A DNA stretch of 64,000 bases from Vibrio chagasii (GCF_024347355.1 NZ_AP025465.1:1054001-1118000); one strand, 5' to 3'; counted from the first letter of the stretch, positions 18,010-28,525 are shown. A program made the numbers and translations. Notes: generated from the letters alone by a model not told the origin.

Positions 18010-19826
18010 TTATTTAATCTGTCTGTTGCGAAAACTAACATTCTGAAAATGACATGTAACAACTGTTTCTTCGAAGTGAATAATGTTGCTTATTGTTGAT
18101 TGTGAAAACCATTCACCATTTTGATACATCACATCGCCACGCAATACCGTCATCAACACTTGAGTCTTGGCGATGCCTCTTGCTGACAAGGTGGTGATAT
18201 CTTTATCTAGAATGGCGAAGTCTGCAGACTTCCCAACTTCAATTGTCCCCGTAATATCATCAATCCCTAGACTTTTAGCCGCGTTGAGGGTGTAAGCGTC
18301 GATGGCGGTATAGATATCGGTTAGACCGGTTTTACCCATGATTAAGCTGTTAGCAATACCCACAAGTGGGTTGATATCGTGCACGTTCCAGTCACTGCTT
18401 AACGTGATATTGGCGTCGGTTTTGAGGATTGCGTCGAGGTTCATCATGGCTTTTGCGCGTCTTGCACCTAAGAAGGCATTAGCCCATTCGTGATCATGTT
18501 GCGCGACGTAGTCTGCTCCAACTTGGAAATCCGCGGTTACGCCGAGTTGTTTAAATCGTGGAACGTCCTCATCATTGATCAATTCACATGGGTGAGCGTG
18601 TATGGTTTTTGCGAACCTTGCTCACGTACGCTCTCGATGGCATCTAAAGATTCTCGAACTGCGCCGTCACCAATGGCATGTATGTGGGCACTAAAGCCGA
18701 TTTTTTCTAGGGCCGTTAACCACTGTCTCATCTGTGCTGGTGGAATGTAGTTCAAGCCATTAGGAGAGCTTGGTAAGTAAGTATCTAAGTAAGGAGCGAG
18801 CGTTTTTGCCGTGCCATTGATAAAAATACCATCGCTGTACATTTTCACCTGATCGACCAACAATAGACGACTTTTGTCATCGGAATACATCTTCTCAAAC
18901 ACTTCCAATTGAGAAGGCAATGTCATGGAAGGGTAAACCCAAGGACGCAATGAGACGCGCGCTGTGAGATCTTGGTTTTGCTCGGCTTCTAGCCAAACGT
19001 CATACCAACCGCGTTTCCAATACATTCTACCGTCACCTATGGTGGTGATGCCGTGAGCAGCCGCTTCTTCAAGACCGTACATTAAGCCTTGGTAGCTTTG
19101 TTCGAAGAGCTCGCTTTGACTGTTCCACGCCATTTCCATGACTTGGTCACCTGCGTTGTCCAGTAAGATGCCATTGAGCTTACCGCTTGCAGGATCTTTT
19201 AAATATGCTCCGCCTTGTGGGTCTGGTGATTGGGGACTAATTCGGGCGATTTTTAGTGCTTTGGAGTTAACCCACATTGAATGTGAAGTCTGCTCCATGA
19301 TCACGACTGGTCGATCGGGGAAGATACTGTCGATGATCTCAAGTGGCGTGTATTCGGAGTCACTGTTGATTGTGGATTCTAATGAAAAACCATACCCCAT
19401 CAGCCAACCTCTGCCATTTGAATCAGCATTGATCTTACAGGCTTCTAAGTAGGGGATTTGCTCTTCGAGTGTTGCTTCAGAATCGAGTTCACAGGTGCCA
19501 CCCAGCTCTGAGGCCGCTTCGAAAACATGGTTGTGGTTGTCTATGAAACCTGGCAAAACAAAAGCATTCCCTAAGTCGATAACGTCGGTATTCTGCCCTT
19601 GAAACGTTTTGGCTTGCTCGAGATCGCCAATAAAAATGATCTTGCCGTTATGGGTAACGATAGAGTCTGACTCTCGATGCCCGTATATATCGGCATTAAT
19701 GAAGATCTGGTCAGCCGCTTGGCTTTGCACCGTTGATTTGGTTTGTGCGAGGGCCGGTGATACAGCACTTAACGTTGTGACTAAAGCGGCTAATGCAGTG
19801 CGTGGCAGAGTAAGCTTGTTGTTCAT
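18010..19826 (-). pseudogene. Exported amidohydrolase (YtcJ-like), frameshifted near 18585
   Basis: The first frame (from ATG 19826, signal peptide ending SPALAQ) carries the metal-dependent hydrolase motif GFIDNHNHVFE, the VKMYSDGIFINGT strand and AHIHAIGDGAV, then stops just after YTLTHVN. The rest of the enzyme continues in another frame from 18582 to 18010, with SSDWNVHDINPLVGI and GTIEVGKSADFAILD. Inserting one G into GTGAATTG at 18580-18587 restores HVELINDEDVPRF, the usual family reading. So one base has been lost. The second frame has only a TTG as possible start and no signal peptide. Confidence 0.85.
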
Positions 19827-19957
19827 TATTGTGTCTTCTATGTTCCACTGTTTAATAAGTATAGAAAGCGAGTGGTCAGTGTGAAACTTTACATGAATGA
19901 TGAACAAAAGCCGCGATCACCCCGCGTATTGTGGCTTTGGTATGCCTTTCATCACGG

Positions 19958-20128
19958 TTATTGTTTCAAACTTTTAAGCAAATCATTCTTGTACTCGGCG
20001 TATGAGTGATAGCCATAAAGTTTCCACGTATGATCACCTTCAATATTGTGGCTGTAGGTGATTTCTCCGATCCACTGCTGACGTGTGGCATGAATCATAT
20101 CGCGTATTTTTAATAATAAAGTGTTCAT
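19958..20128 (-). CDS. Small protein of unknown function (56 residues)
   Basis: It starts at the ATG at 20128 behind a good AGGAGAG, and ends at 19958. The product is basic and contains WIGEITYSHNIEGDHTWKLYGYHSYAEY, here cut to its key W, H and Y residues; no family was recognised. The gene is divergent from the AraC regulator with a gap of about 50 bp, so it may be that regulator's target. Confidence 0.6.
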   Translation of the reverse strand: MNTLLLKIRDMIHATRQQWIGEITYSHNIEGDHTWKLYGYHSYAEYKNDLLKSLKQ

Positions 20129-20180
20129 AGTTGCTCTCCTGATTAAGTTCACCTGCAGTATATTTAGCGGAGAAAGTTGG

Positions 20181-21143
20181 ATGAGTACCGTTAGCGCAAT
20201 GTCCAATACTTTTCAGTCAAAGTGCTCACTTAAATGGTTTGATGGGTATACTTTCAGTATTGGAGGGTCACAGAGTGTCGTAATGAAAGGTTACTTAGAA
20301 AAGGTGCCGCAAAGGATTGGTGCGTCATGGCGTTACAAGAAAATCGTTGAAGGCAGCAAGAGTTACGGTTGGCATCGACATGAAGAATATGAGATAGCGA
20401 TTCATCGTCACTTCTCGGGGCATAGCTTTGTCGGCCACCACCAAAGCGATGTGTTCCATAACCATATGATTTTGGTTGGCCCAGATTTGCCTCATGCCAT
20501 TTATTCGGAAGAGAGCAGTGATGACTCACGTATTTGCGAAACCCATGTAATTTGGTTTCGTAAAGATTGGATTGAGCCGTTGATCGCATGCTGTCGTGAA
20601 CTTGAACCGTTACGTACACTACTAGAAGACTCAAAGAAAGGGTTGCAGTTTTCTCCTAATACCGCAGAGAGGGCAACACAACTGCTAGCTAAGGTGATGG
20701 ATCAGCCTCCTCATCAACAGCTACTGACTCTATTCTCTCTGTTTGCTCTGCTGATTGATGACCAAGAAGTCGTGCAGTTAATTAACCCAACTTTTAACTC
20801 GGTTGAAGAAGACGAAGTCAGCGACAAACTAGATAAGGTCGAAGCCTTTCTGATGAATCATTTTATTCATGATATTTCAGTAAATGACTTAGCTAGTCAT
20901 TTGTATGTTAGTGAAAGCAGCGTCAGGCGTCTTTTTCAAAAGCACTACAACGAGAGCTTCAGTCAGCGGTTGAAGAAAATTAGATTAAATGTGGCGTGTG
21001 ATTTACTGCTAAATACAGCTCTGCCTGTGAATCTGATCATGGAAAAAGTCGGTTATGACAACCAAGCTAACTTCAATCGCCAGTTCAAATCTTATAAGCA
21101 GGTGACTCCGACTCAATATCGAGAGTCAATGAAGCGGCTTTGA
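20181..21143 (+). CDS. AraC-family transcriptional regulator with cupin sensor
   Basis: The 320-residue product has an N-terminal cupin-like region (HRHEEYEIAIHRHFSGH, about residues 65-85). A C-terminal AraC domain from about 225 holds two helix-turn-helix units (ISVNDLASHLYVSESSVRRL and VNLIMEKVGYDNQANFNRQF). The ATG at 20181 was chosen over an upstream frame opening at 20121 because it follows GGAGA at good spacing. It faces the 56-residue protein gene, and the broken amidohydrolase lies beyond that. Ligand unknown. Confidence 0.8.
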   Translation: MSTVSAMSNTFQSKCSLKWFDGYTFSIGGSQSVVMKGYLEKVPQRIGASWRYKKIVEGSKSYGWHRHEEYEIAIHRHFSGHSFVGHHQSDVFHNHMILVGPDLPHAIYSEESSDDSRICETHVIWFRKDWIEPLIACCRELEPLRTLLEDSKKGLQFSPNTAERATQLLAKVMDQPPHQQLLTLFSLFALLIDDQEVVQLINPTFNSVEEDEVSDKLDKVEAFLMNHFIHDISVNDLASHLYVSESSVRRLFQKHYNESFSQRLKKIRLNVACDLLLNTALPVNLIMEKVGYDNQANFNRQFKSYKQVTPTQYRESMKRL

Positions 21144-21290
21144 TTTATTCATCAACGAAACGATGTCCATAAACGTCTGAATAATTTAATGTTATATGAA
21201 CCATGCTAATGGGGTTCACGTATTAACAAGGGCGTAAGTTAAGACTCAAATGACTTACTCGTATTACGATTAAAACAAGTCGAGGTTAGG

Positions 21291-21809
21291 ATGAAGAAAA
21301 TACTATTGCTGCTGAGTGTGATTTTATTGGGTGGATGTGTTGGCATGCCAGAAACCGTCAAGCCAGTTCAGCAGTTTGAATTGGATAGATACTTAGGAAA
21401 ATGGTACGAAGTGGCTCGTTTAGACCACTCGTTTGAACGCGGCTTAAGTAATGTGAGCGCTGAATACAGCCTACGCGACGATGGCGGCGTGAAAGTGATT
21501 AACCGCGGCTATTCGGCTGAAGAGGGCGAATGGAATGAGGCTGAAGGCAAAGCGTACTTTGTTGAAGGTAGCGACCAAGGTTACTTAAAGGTGTCGTTCT
21601 TCGGTCCGTTTTATGGTGCCTATGTGGTGTTTGAATTGGAAGAGGAAGGATACCAATACGCGTTCGTCTCTGGGCCAGACACTGATTACTTATGGCTACT
21701 AGCGAGAACGCCTGAAGTCGCACCAGAAGTGATGGAGAAGTTTAAAGCGATGTCGAAAGAGCGTGGTTTTAATACCGATGAGCTGATCATAGTGGAACAT
21801 ACCCAATAA
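21291..21809 (+). CDS. blc: Outer-membrane lipoprotein lipocalin Blc
   Basis: The 172-residue product has a lipobox LLGGC (Cys16) and the lipocalin signature YLGKWYEVARLDHSFERG, then the strand YLWLLARTP. Bacterial lipocalins bind lysophospholipids or fatty acids and help envelope maintenance under stress. Length and motif order match E. coli Blc and Vibrio VlpA. The start follows GTTAGG. A terminator follows 40 bp downstream; the gene is probably monocistronic. Confidence 0.9.
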   Translation: MKKILLLLSVILLGGCVGMPETVKPVQQFELDRYLGKWYEVARLDHSFERGLSNVSAEYSLRDDGGVKVINRGYSAEEGEWNEAEGKAYFVEGSDQGYLKVSFFGPFYGAYVVFELEEEGYQYAFVSGPDTDYLWLLARTPEVAPEVMEKFKAMSKERGFNTDELIIVEHTQ

Positions 21810-21848
21810 ACCGATAGCTATTATTGGTGAGAGTGACTTATAAACGCT

Positions 21849-21884
21849 AAGGCACAGAGGATGAATTTCTCTGTGCCTTTTTCA
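21849..21884 (+). terminator. Rho-independent terminator after blc
   Basis: AAGGCACAGAG and CTCTGTGCCTT arms enclose a short loop and run into a T tract. The A run on the left also allows use from the converging tetR side. Confidence 0.85.
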
Positions 21885-21907
21885 TTTTTTCAAAGATAGA
21901 GCGACAA

Positions 21908-22522
21908 CTAGCGAGGCTGGTTTCCATTCAAGAAAAGTGCAACGCATTCGCGCGTGTAGCTGAGTCTTTCTTCATCGGATTCACCGCTATCATGACCGAA
22001 GAACGACCAATAGGCTGACTTACCATGAAACATCAGCAGCAGTTGACGAGCTGCAATGATCGGTGAGCTAGACGTCGACAGAGTAAGATCACCAGAATCT
22101 ATTTTCGATTGCAGGTAATCGGCGAGTAATTTTGTCGTTTTTTGAGGACCGCTTTCTAAATAGATAGAAGCGATCTCTGGGTGAGTATTGGATTGACTGA
22201 CCGCGTTCTGAAAGGTTTGTCGTGACTGTTCATCCAGCAGTAAGTCCTGAAACTTCACACCAAACTTCACCAATTCTTCTTCCAAAGTGGCGTCCATATC
22301 AAAGGCTGAATGGCTCAGTTCACGCTCGGCACATTTGGTTTGCATGCAGGTTTCAAAAAGTACGTCTTTATTTTTAAAGTGAGAGTAGACCGTTTGCTTG
22401 GAAACATTCGCTGCTTTGGCTATTTGATCCATGTTGATCTTGAAGCCATGTTCAGAGAAAAGCTTACTTGCTGCGGTTAAGATCTGCGATCTCTTCTGTT
22501 CACTCTTGATGATTTTCGTCAC
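21908..22522 (-). CDS. TetR-family repressor of the adjacent RND efflux pair
   Basis: The 204-residue product has an N-terminal TetR helix-turn-helix (INMDQIAKAANVSKQTVYSHF) and a C-terminal ligand domain of the AcrR/AefR kind. It starts with GTG at 22522. The gene is divergent from an RND adaptor/pump pair; the 180-bp gap holds a perfect palindrome at 22627-22647. Repression of the pump and of itself is inferred from this layout. Confidence 0.85.
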   Translation of the reverse strand: MTKIIKSEQKRSQILTAASKLFSEHGFKINMDQIAKAANVSKQTVYSHFKNKDVLFETCMQTKCAERELSHSAFDMDATLEEELVKFGVKFQDLLLDEQSRQTFQNAVSQSNTHPEIASIYLESGPQKTTKLLADYLQSKIDSGDLTLSTSSSPIIAARQLLLMFHGKSAYWSFFGHDSGESDEERLSYTRECVALFLNGNQPR

Positions 22523-22626
22523 GTGCTTATTTCTCGCTACCTAGTGCTAACTCGTTGTGCGCTAGCATTATGCTTTTTGTGATGGTTTTATCAATCACTA
22601 ACGATGAAACTTATTTTTAACATAAT

Positions 22627-22647
22627 CAAACTAGACAGTCTAGTTTG
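22627..22647. promoter_or_regulatory. Perfect 21-bp palindrome, probable TetR operator
   Basis: Arms CAAACTAGAC and GTCTAGTTTG flank a single central A, with no mismatch. It lies 49-55 bp upstream of the adaptor gene start, where it would overlap or follow the promoter. Confidence 0.75.
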
Positions 22648-22701
22648 GTTTGGTTAGTCTAAAAAAAGAACATAATTGAGTACCGCATAGGAACAGTGAG
22701 T

Positions 22702-23823
22702 ATGTATAAATTGATGAAGGGAAGCGCAGTAGCCGTGGCGTTGTCGACTCTTCTTGTTGGGTGTGGTGAAAGCACACAAGCAGAGACAACCTCCGATGCA
22801 GCGAGCACTGCTGAATCGAACAGTGCTGGCTCTACAGTGTTAACGGTAGAAACTGTCGCTCTAGAGCGTTCTCCATCATACGAAGTACAACGTGAATATG
22901 TCGGTGTGGTAAAAGCAGGCCAACAGGCGAATCTCGGCTTTGAATTGGCGGGGAAAGTTAACGAGATTCTGGTGGATGTCGGTGACACAGTCACAGAAGA
23001 TCAGCCGTTAATCAAGTTAGATACTCAGCTGTTGAAGACTGAATCGAGCCAATTGAAAGCGCAAGCTGAAGAAGTGAAAGCGCAATTGAGCCTGGTTGCT
23101 GCGAACTTAAAGCGTCAACGTTCACTTAAAGCAAAAGGCTTCAGTGCCGAAGCAGAAATCGATTCGTTAACCAGTGAACAACGTGTATTACAAGCGAACT
23201 TGCTACGCATTGACGCTTCGGTAAAAGGTAACGATCTCAAGCTAGTGAAGTCGACGATTCTTGCTCCTTATTCAGGCACCATCGCCACTCGATTTGTCTC
23301 GCTCGGCGATGTGGTCAATGTCGGTAATCCAACGCTCACTCTATTGGCATCGGAAGGCAAAGAAGCCTTTATTGGTATTCCTGCCCACCAAATGCAAAAG
23401 GTCACCTCACTCTCTGCTCCTAGTATCCGAGTTGGACGTAACGATTATGCAGTAGAGCTATTGAATCCGGGCGCGATGGTCGACACTCAGTCTCGCAGTG
23501 TTGGATTACGCTACCTATTTCCCGAGCCATCTTCGGTATTGGAAGGGCAACTGGCCTACCTTCAATTTGATGAACAGGTTGAGGAGCAAGGCTACTGGGT
23601 CCCTTTAACTGGATTGATTGATGGCTTGCGCGGTGTGTGGAATATCTTTGTGATTGGCGATGGTAACAAGGTTGAACGTAGAAGTGTTCAGGTGCTGTTT
23701 GCCAATAATCAACAAGCTTACGTGAGTGGTGCGATTGAGGATGGTGAGCAGGTTATTGCGAGTGGTTTGCATCGCTTGGTTCCAGGTCAAACTGTGAAGC
23801 CAGCTAGCGTTACTGCTGAATAG
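22702..23823 (+). CDS. RND efflux periplasmic adaptor lipoprotein (MFP family)
   Basis: The product has a lipobox LLVGC (Cys21 from the ATG at 22702), a barrel-sandwich region (AGQQANLGFELAGKV and DVGDTVTEDQPLIKLD) and a coiled hairpin (about residues 115-175). The second lipoyl half is ILAPYSGTIATRFVSLGDVV. It links an inner-membrane RND pump to an outer-membrane channel. A GTG at 22696 is an alternative start two codons upstream. The pump gene follows after 8 bp. No TolC-type gene is nearby, so a channel encoded elsewhere must be used. Confidence 0.88.
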   Translation: MYKLMKGSAVAVALSTLLVGCGESTQAETTSDAASTAESNSAGSTVLTVETVALERSPSYEVQREYVGVVKAGQQANLGFELAGKVNEILVDVGDTVTEDQPLIKLDTQLLKTESSQLKAQAEEVKAQLSLVAANLKRQRSLKAKGFSAEAEIDSLTSEQRVLQANLLRIDASVKGNDLKLVKSTILAPYSGTIATRFVSLGDVVNVGNPTLTLLASEGKEAFIGIPAHQMQKVTSLSAPSIRVGRNDYAVELLNPGAMVDTQSRSVGLRYLFPEPSSVLEGQLAYLQFDEQVEEQGYWVPLTGLIDGLRGVWNIFVIGDGNKVERRSVQVLFANNQQAYVSGAIEDGEQVIASGLHRLVPGQTVKPASVTAE

Positions 23824-23831
23824 GAAATAGT

Positions 23832-26800
23832 ATGAAAATCATAGAGACTATTTCCAATACCCGATTACTGATCTTAATGACCGCGCTGCTGATGGTAAGT
23901 GGCATTTCAGCCTTCATGACGCTGCCGCGCGCAGAAGATCCGGTGATCATCAACCGTTATGCGAACATCACGACGAGTTTTCCAGGCGCCAGTGCCGAAC
24001 GAGTGGAAACTTTGGTTACAGAGGTTATCGAGAATAAGCTTCGTGAGCTGAGTGAAGTTAAACTGGTGAGATCAACCTCAAGGCCGAGCGTGTCTATCGT
24101 GACGCTTGAGCTTGATGACACTATCACCGAGCCCGAACCCGTTTGGTCGCAAGCACGTGACAAGCTGTCTGATATCGAATCCATTTTACCTGCGGGTGCC
24201 CATTCTCCCGATCTCGACAGTGAGCATACCTATGCTTTCACTACCATTGCTTCTTTGACTTGGTCTGGTGCTGATGAGCCTGACCGCTTAACACTAGGGC
24301 GTTATGCCAAAGAGTTAGCCAAGCGATTAAGAACCCTTTCGGGCACTGAGTTCGTTGATGAATACGGGATGCCTCAAGAAGAAATCCAGATAAGTCTGCG
24401 AACTGCTGATGCTGCAGCGCTTGGTCGCTCTAGTTCAAACATCGCAGAGTCGCTAGAAGGGGCAGATGCTAAGAACTCAGCAGGTGAACTGGTTAGCGCG
24501 TATTCTCGATTTGGTTTAGAGATTGAATCGGAACTCGATTCGATTGAACGTATTAAGCAAGTCCCTATCGCGACGGATAGCAATGGTCACATCATCCGCA
24601 TGGAAGACATTGCTTCGGTAAAGCGTGGTGAGAAAACCCCACAAGATCAGATTGCCATTATTGATGGTGAACCGGGTGTGATCGTCGCGGCGCGAATGCA
24701 CCCTGATCTTCGGGTTGATAGCTGGACTTCACGTGCTAATGCGTTGATCGACAAGTTTCAACAAGAGCTGCCAAGTAATATCGATGTCACCGTGCTGTTC
24801 AATCAGCAGGGCTATACCGAAAGTCGCCTAGATGATTTAGGTAAAAGCTTGATGATCGGTTTCGGTTTGATCTTGATTGTATTGTTCGTGACCTTGGGTG
24901 TCCGTGCGGCAATATTAGTGGCTATTTCGCTGCCACTCACTTCACTGCTTACGCTATCGATCATGAAAATGACTGGTGTGCCAATCAACCAGATGTCAGT
25001 CACGGGCTTGATTGTTGCGCTCGGGATCATGGTCGATAACGCAGTGGTGATGGTTGATACGATTCAGGCGTATCGATTGAAAGGGCAACACAGGGCAGAA
25101 GCAACCATGAATGCGCTGAAGCACTTGTGGGTTCCCTTACTTGGCTCAACCTTGACTACGGTTCTGGCGTTTGCACCGATTATTTTGATGCCGGGTGCAT
25201 CCGGTGAATTTGTTGGTGGTATTGCGATTACCGTTTCTTTCTCATTAATCGGTTCTTACATTATCTCGCACACCTTAATTGCTGGCTTAGCGACAAGGTT
25301 ACTGCCGAAACAATTGAGTGATGTGGACAAGAAGGGGCAACATCACTGGTACATGACGGGCTTAAGAGTTCCTGCTCTAACACGTTGGTTCTCATCTTCT
25401 GTCCGTTTTGGTGTCACACATCCAATCATCACTATTGTGTTGGTATTGTTGGTGCCGTTTACTGGCTACTGGAGCATGTCTCAACTGACTGAGCAATTCT
25501 TTCCGCCATCAGACAGAGACATGTTTGAGATTCAGGTTTACATGCCGCCGCAAGCCAGTATTTATGCGACGAAAAATACCTCGGAAAAAATAGACGACAT
25601 TATTCATCGCTATCCAGAAGTGGAGCGTATTGATTGGCTAGTGGGCGCTAACTTCCCATCTTTCTATTACAACTTGCAGGCAAGGCAAAACAACGCTCCG
25701 TACTTCTCGCAAGCTATGGTCAAAACTGAAAACTTTACTCAGGCGAATGCGTTGATTCCTGAGTTGCAAAAGGTGTTGGATGAAGAGGTACCGGAAGCAC
25801 AAATCTTGGTACGTAAGCTTAACCAAGGTCCTCCCTTTACTGCGCCAGTTGAGCTGCGTGTTTATGGTGAAAACCTCGATACTTTGAAAGCGATTGGTGA
25901 AGATGTTCGATTGATCTTAGCGGGTGTTCCTCATGTAACTCACACGCGAGAAACCTTGCAGCCGGGTACACCTAAGGTGTGGTTGAAGGTTGATGAAGAC
26001 ACGGCAAAACTCAACGGCATTTCACTGAATCAGTTTGCTGGCATGTTGCAAAACACCTTGACTGGTCGCGAAAGTGGCTCTGTGATTGAAGGCAGTGAGT
26101 CAGTACCGATTCGTGTTCGTGTTGCGGATGAAGCGCGTGAAAACCTAGTGCATTTAAGCAATATCCGTTTGCCAATCAGTTCTGAGGTCTACTCGACGGG
26201 CATTAATGTTTCGACTTTGGCTGAGCTTGAACTGACCACCAGTCGTGGTGCGATTACTCGTCGTAACGGGCAGCGTGTTAACACCATAGAGGGCTATATT
26301 GAAGCGGGCGTCTTGCCGCAAACCGTGCTCAATGAGTTCCAACACCGATTGGAAAGTTACGAAATTCCATCGGGCTACAGCATCGAGTTTGGCGGAGAGT
26401 CGGCAGAGCGCGATCATTCGGTAAATAGTCTTATCTCGAATGTCGCCGTTGTGGTTGTGTTGATGGTGTTAGTTGTTGTGATGTCGTTTAACTCGTTTAG
26501 GCTAAGTAGCATCATCTTTATGGTAGCGGCACTGGCTGGTGGGCTAGGGTTGCTATCGGTGTGGATCTTCGGCTATCCATTTGGTTTTACGGTGATCATA
26601 GCGATGCTTGGAATCGCCGGGCTAGCGATTAATGCAGCCATCGTTATTTTGACGGAGTTGAAACTGGATGAACAAGCCTCATCAGGCAATGTCGATGCGG
26701 TCGTAGAGGCGGTGATGTCGTGTACTCGTCATATCAGCTCAACTACGATTACAACCGTTGGCGGTTTTATGCCGTTGATTATTGCTGGTGGTGGCTTTTG

Positions 26801-26930
26801 GCCTCCGTTCGCGGTCGCGATTGTTGGCGGTACGGTATTAACCACACTTATCTCATTCTATTTCGTGCCCGTGGTTTATCACCTGATGACTAAAAAACAG
26901 CGCAAAACCGTGGCACCACAAGCTGCATAA
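23832..26930 (+). CDS. RND-family multidrug efflux permease
   Basis: The 1032-residue product is full length for the AcrB/MexF superfamily. It has TM1 near residue 12, two large periplasmic loops, and the proton-relay TM4 segment with GLIVALGIMVDNAVVMVD (the two aspartates are split by family in one or two sites). GFTVIIAMLGIAGLAINAA lies in TM10. It exports drugs, bile-like compounds or solvents by proton antiport. It forms an operon with the adaptor and is probably controlled by the divergent TetR. The AcrB-type hydrophobic sequence is complete, with no break. Confidence 0.9.
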   Translation: MKIIETISNTRLLILMTALLMVSGISAFMTLPRAEDPVIINRYANITTSFPGASAERVETLVTEVIENKLRELSEVKLVRSTSRPSVSIVTLELDDTITEPEPVWSQARDKLSDIESILPAGAHSPDLDSEHTYAFTTIASLTWSGADEPDRLTLGRYAKELAKRLRTLSGTEFVDEYGMPQEEIQISLRTADAAALGRSSSNIAESLEGADAKNSAGELVSAYSRFGLEIESELDSIERIKQVPIATDSNGHIIRMEDIASVKRGEKTPQDQIAIIDGEPGVIVAARMHPDLRVDSWTSRANALIDKFQQELPSNIDVTVLFNQQGYTESRLDDLGKSLMIGFGLILIVLFVTLGVRAAILVAISLPLTSLLTLSIMKMTGVPINQMSVTGLIVALGIMVDNAVVMVDTIQAYRLKGQHRAEATMNALKHLWVPLLGSTLTTVLAFAPIILMPGASGEFVGGIAITVSFSLIGSYIISHTLIAGLATRLLPKQLSDVDKKGQHHWYMTGLRVPALTRWFSSSVRFGVTHPIITIVLVLLVPFTGYWSMSQLTEQFFPPSDRDMFEIQVYMPPQASIYATKNTSEKIDDIIHRYPEVERIDWLVGANFPSFYYNLQARQNNAPYFSQAMVKTENFTQANALIPELQKVLDEEVPEAQILVRKLNQGPPFTAPVELRVYGENLDTLKAIGEDVRLILAGVPHVTHTRETLQPGTPKVWLKVDEDTAKLNGISLNQFAGMLQNTLTGRESGSVIEGSESVPIRVRVADEARENLVHLSNIRLPISSEVYSTGINVSTLAELELTTSRGAITRRNGQRVNTIEGYIEAGVLPQTVLNEFQHRLESYEIPSGYSIEFGGESAERDHSVNSLISNVAVVVVLMVLVVVMSFNSFRLSSIIFMVAALAGGLGLLSVWIFGYPFGFTVIIAMLGIAGLAINAAIVILTELKLDEQASSGNVDAVVEAVMSCTRHISSTTITTVGGFMPLIIAGGGFWPPFAVAIVGGTVLTTLISFYFVPVVYHLMTKKQRKTVAPQAA

Positions 26931-27623
26931 TTGACAAATCAGCGCCCTTATTTTCCTCGAAGTGGGAGAGTAAGGGCGTGCTTGTCTCTGTATTTTGACG
27001 GCAAAACGACTCCTTTTACTCGGCTTTGGCTTGATTAACCTTCTATTTCGATACCCATCATCGTGATGAAATGAAGCTTATTATTCATATTGATAATGAA
27101 TGCTTCGTGCTAACAATTTTATTTATGAATACCATTAAACTTGTATGTGAATTCATAAGTTTGAACTTGATCACGCTTTGTTTAATTCGCGATTTCTAAT
27201 GTAGTTCATCGCTGTGGTGGTCGTTGACTACCTGTCTCTTCGTCCATTGTTTCTTTGCGATTCCTTTTCACAATTAGCTTTGCTGATGTAGCACGCTTAT
27301 CTCGTGCACCTTTCTCTCGACTCATTTCAGCCATTCTACTTTCATAATTGGAAGGTTAGTTTTCAAGTTTGCTGGGTGAGCTTTCAATTCCAACTCCCCA
27401 TAATGCTCCGAATGTAACAATGTATTTCAAAGTGTAACAATTAAGTCATAATTTTTGTGTGGTTTTAACCGTGCGGTAATGTTTTCACCAAGCAAAATTA
27501 GACTCAATTCGGCTTCCCTTTGAGATGCAGCGTTTCACATGCTCAACACATAAATATTCTAATGACCATGATAACCAGTACTCGGACGTTCGATTTGAGA
27601 CTGGATAACCATCGAGAAAGTTA
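26931..27623. other. Promoter region of the cyo operon (693 bp, no gene seen)
   Basis: After the RND gene a loose stem CGCCCTTA/TAAGGGCG (26944-26978) may terminate it. Near 27413 and 27433 TGTAACAAT occurs twice, 20 bp apart and in the same orientation, which could be a regulator site such as ArcA or be chance. No open frame of merit was found. Confidence 0.45.
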
Positions 27624-28520
27624 ATGGAAGCTTCAAGATATAAACGCATTTTATCGAGAGCAAACCTGTCGAGGATTGGTTTGGTGGCAACTGCCCTGAT
27701 GCTCGAAGGATGCAACTCCGCATTGCTCGACCCTAAAGGTAGTGTTGGCGTTCAGGAAAAAGAGCTGATTATTACTGCTTTACTCCTGATGCTGATTGTC
27801 GTTATCCCTGTGATCCTAATGACGGTCTACTTTGCTTATAGATACCGCGAAACCAATACTACGGAAGAGTATGCACCTGACTGGGCGCACTCGACCAAGA
27901 TTGAAATCGTTGTATGGACGATTCCAATCATCATTATTGCGATTCTTGCGACCATCACTTGGCGTTCAACACACGAACTGGAGCCATCTAAGCCTCTAGA
28001 AAGTGATGTACAGCCAATGGTGATTGAAGTGGTATCGCTGGACTGGAAATGGCTGTTTATCTACCCGGAACAACACATTGCAACGGTTAACTACGTGGCA
28101 TTCCCGAAAGATGTTCCTGTTACGTTTAGGCTGACTTCAGACAACATCATGAACGCGTTCTTTATCCCGCGTCTTGGTTCGCAGATCTACGCGATGCCGG
28201 GAATGGTGACCAAGTTGAACTTGATTGCAAACCACGAAGGTGACTTCAAAGGTTTTGCGTCGAACTACAGTGGCGAAGGTTTCTCTCAGATGAAATTCAC
28301 AGCATCAGCACTGCCTGATCAAGTGGCATTTTTAAACTGGGTGGAGACGGTGAAGGCAAGCCCTGATCGCATTGAAGATTGGGAGCAGTTCCGTTCACTG
28401 GCTGCGCCAAGTGTCGCTGAACCTGTGACGCTGTTTTCTAGTGTCCCACCATTTTTGTTCACTGATGTTGTGACCCAGCACCCTGGTTCAATGAACTGTT
28501 TGCCGGAAAACCAAGGATAA
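27624..28520 (+). CDS. cyoA: Cytochrome bo3 ubiquinol oxidase subunit II
   Basis: The 298-residue lipoprotein has a lipobox LEGC (Cys30), two membrane helices (about 50-75 and 95-112) and a periplasmic cupredoxin domain with [11 protein letters not shown] and [18 protein letters not shown]. The copper-A ligands are absent, as in quinol oxidases. It is the first of five contiguous genes encoding the terminal oxidase that pumps protons with oxygen as acceptor. Confidence 0.95.
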   Translation: MEASRYKRILSRANLSRIGLVATALMLEGCNSALLDPKGSVGVQEKELIITALLLMLIVVIPVILMTVYFAYRYRETNTTEEYAPDWAHSTKIEIVVWTIPIIIIAILATITWRSTHELEPSKPLESDVQPMVIEVVSLDWKWLFIYPEQHIATVNYVAFPKDVPVTFRLTSDNIMNAFFIPRLGSQIYAMPGMVTKLNLIANHEGDFKGFASNYSGEGFSQMKFTASALPDQVAFLNWVETVKASPDRIEDWEQFRSLAAPSVAEPVTLFSSVPPFLFTDVVTQHPGSMNCLPENQG

Positions 28521-28525
28521 TCGTA

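Noticed and set aside
18575..18592. Programmed ribosomal frameshift in the amidohydrolase
   Set aside because: No slippery heptamer or downstream hairpin was seen, and metabolic hydrolases are not known to use one; a one-base loss is simpler.
27082..27102. Fur-like sequence upstream of cyoA
   Set aside because: Only one hexamer pair fits and it lies over 500 bp from the gene; too weak for a call in an AT-rich spacer.
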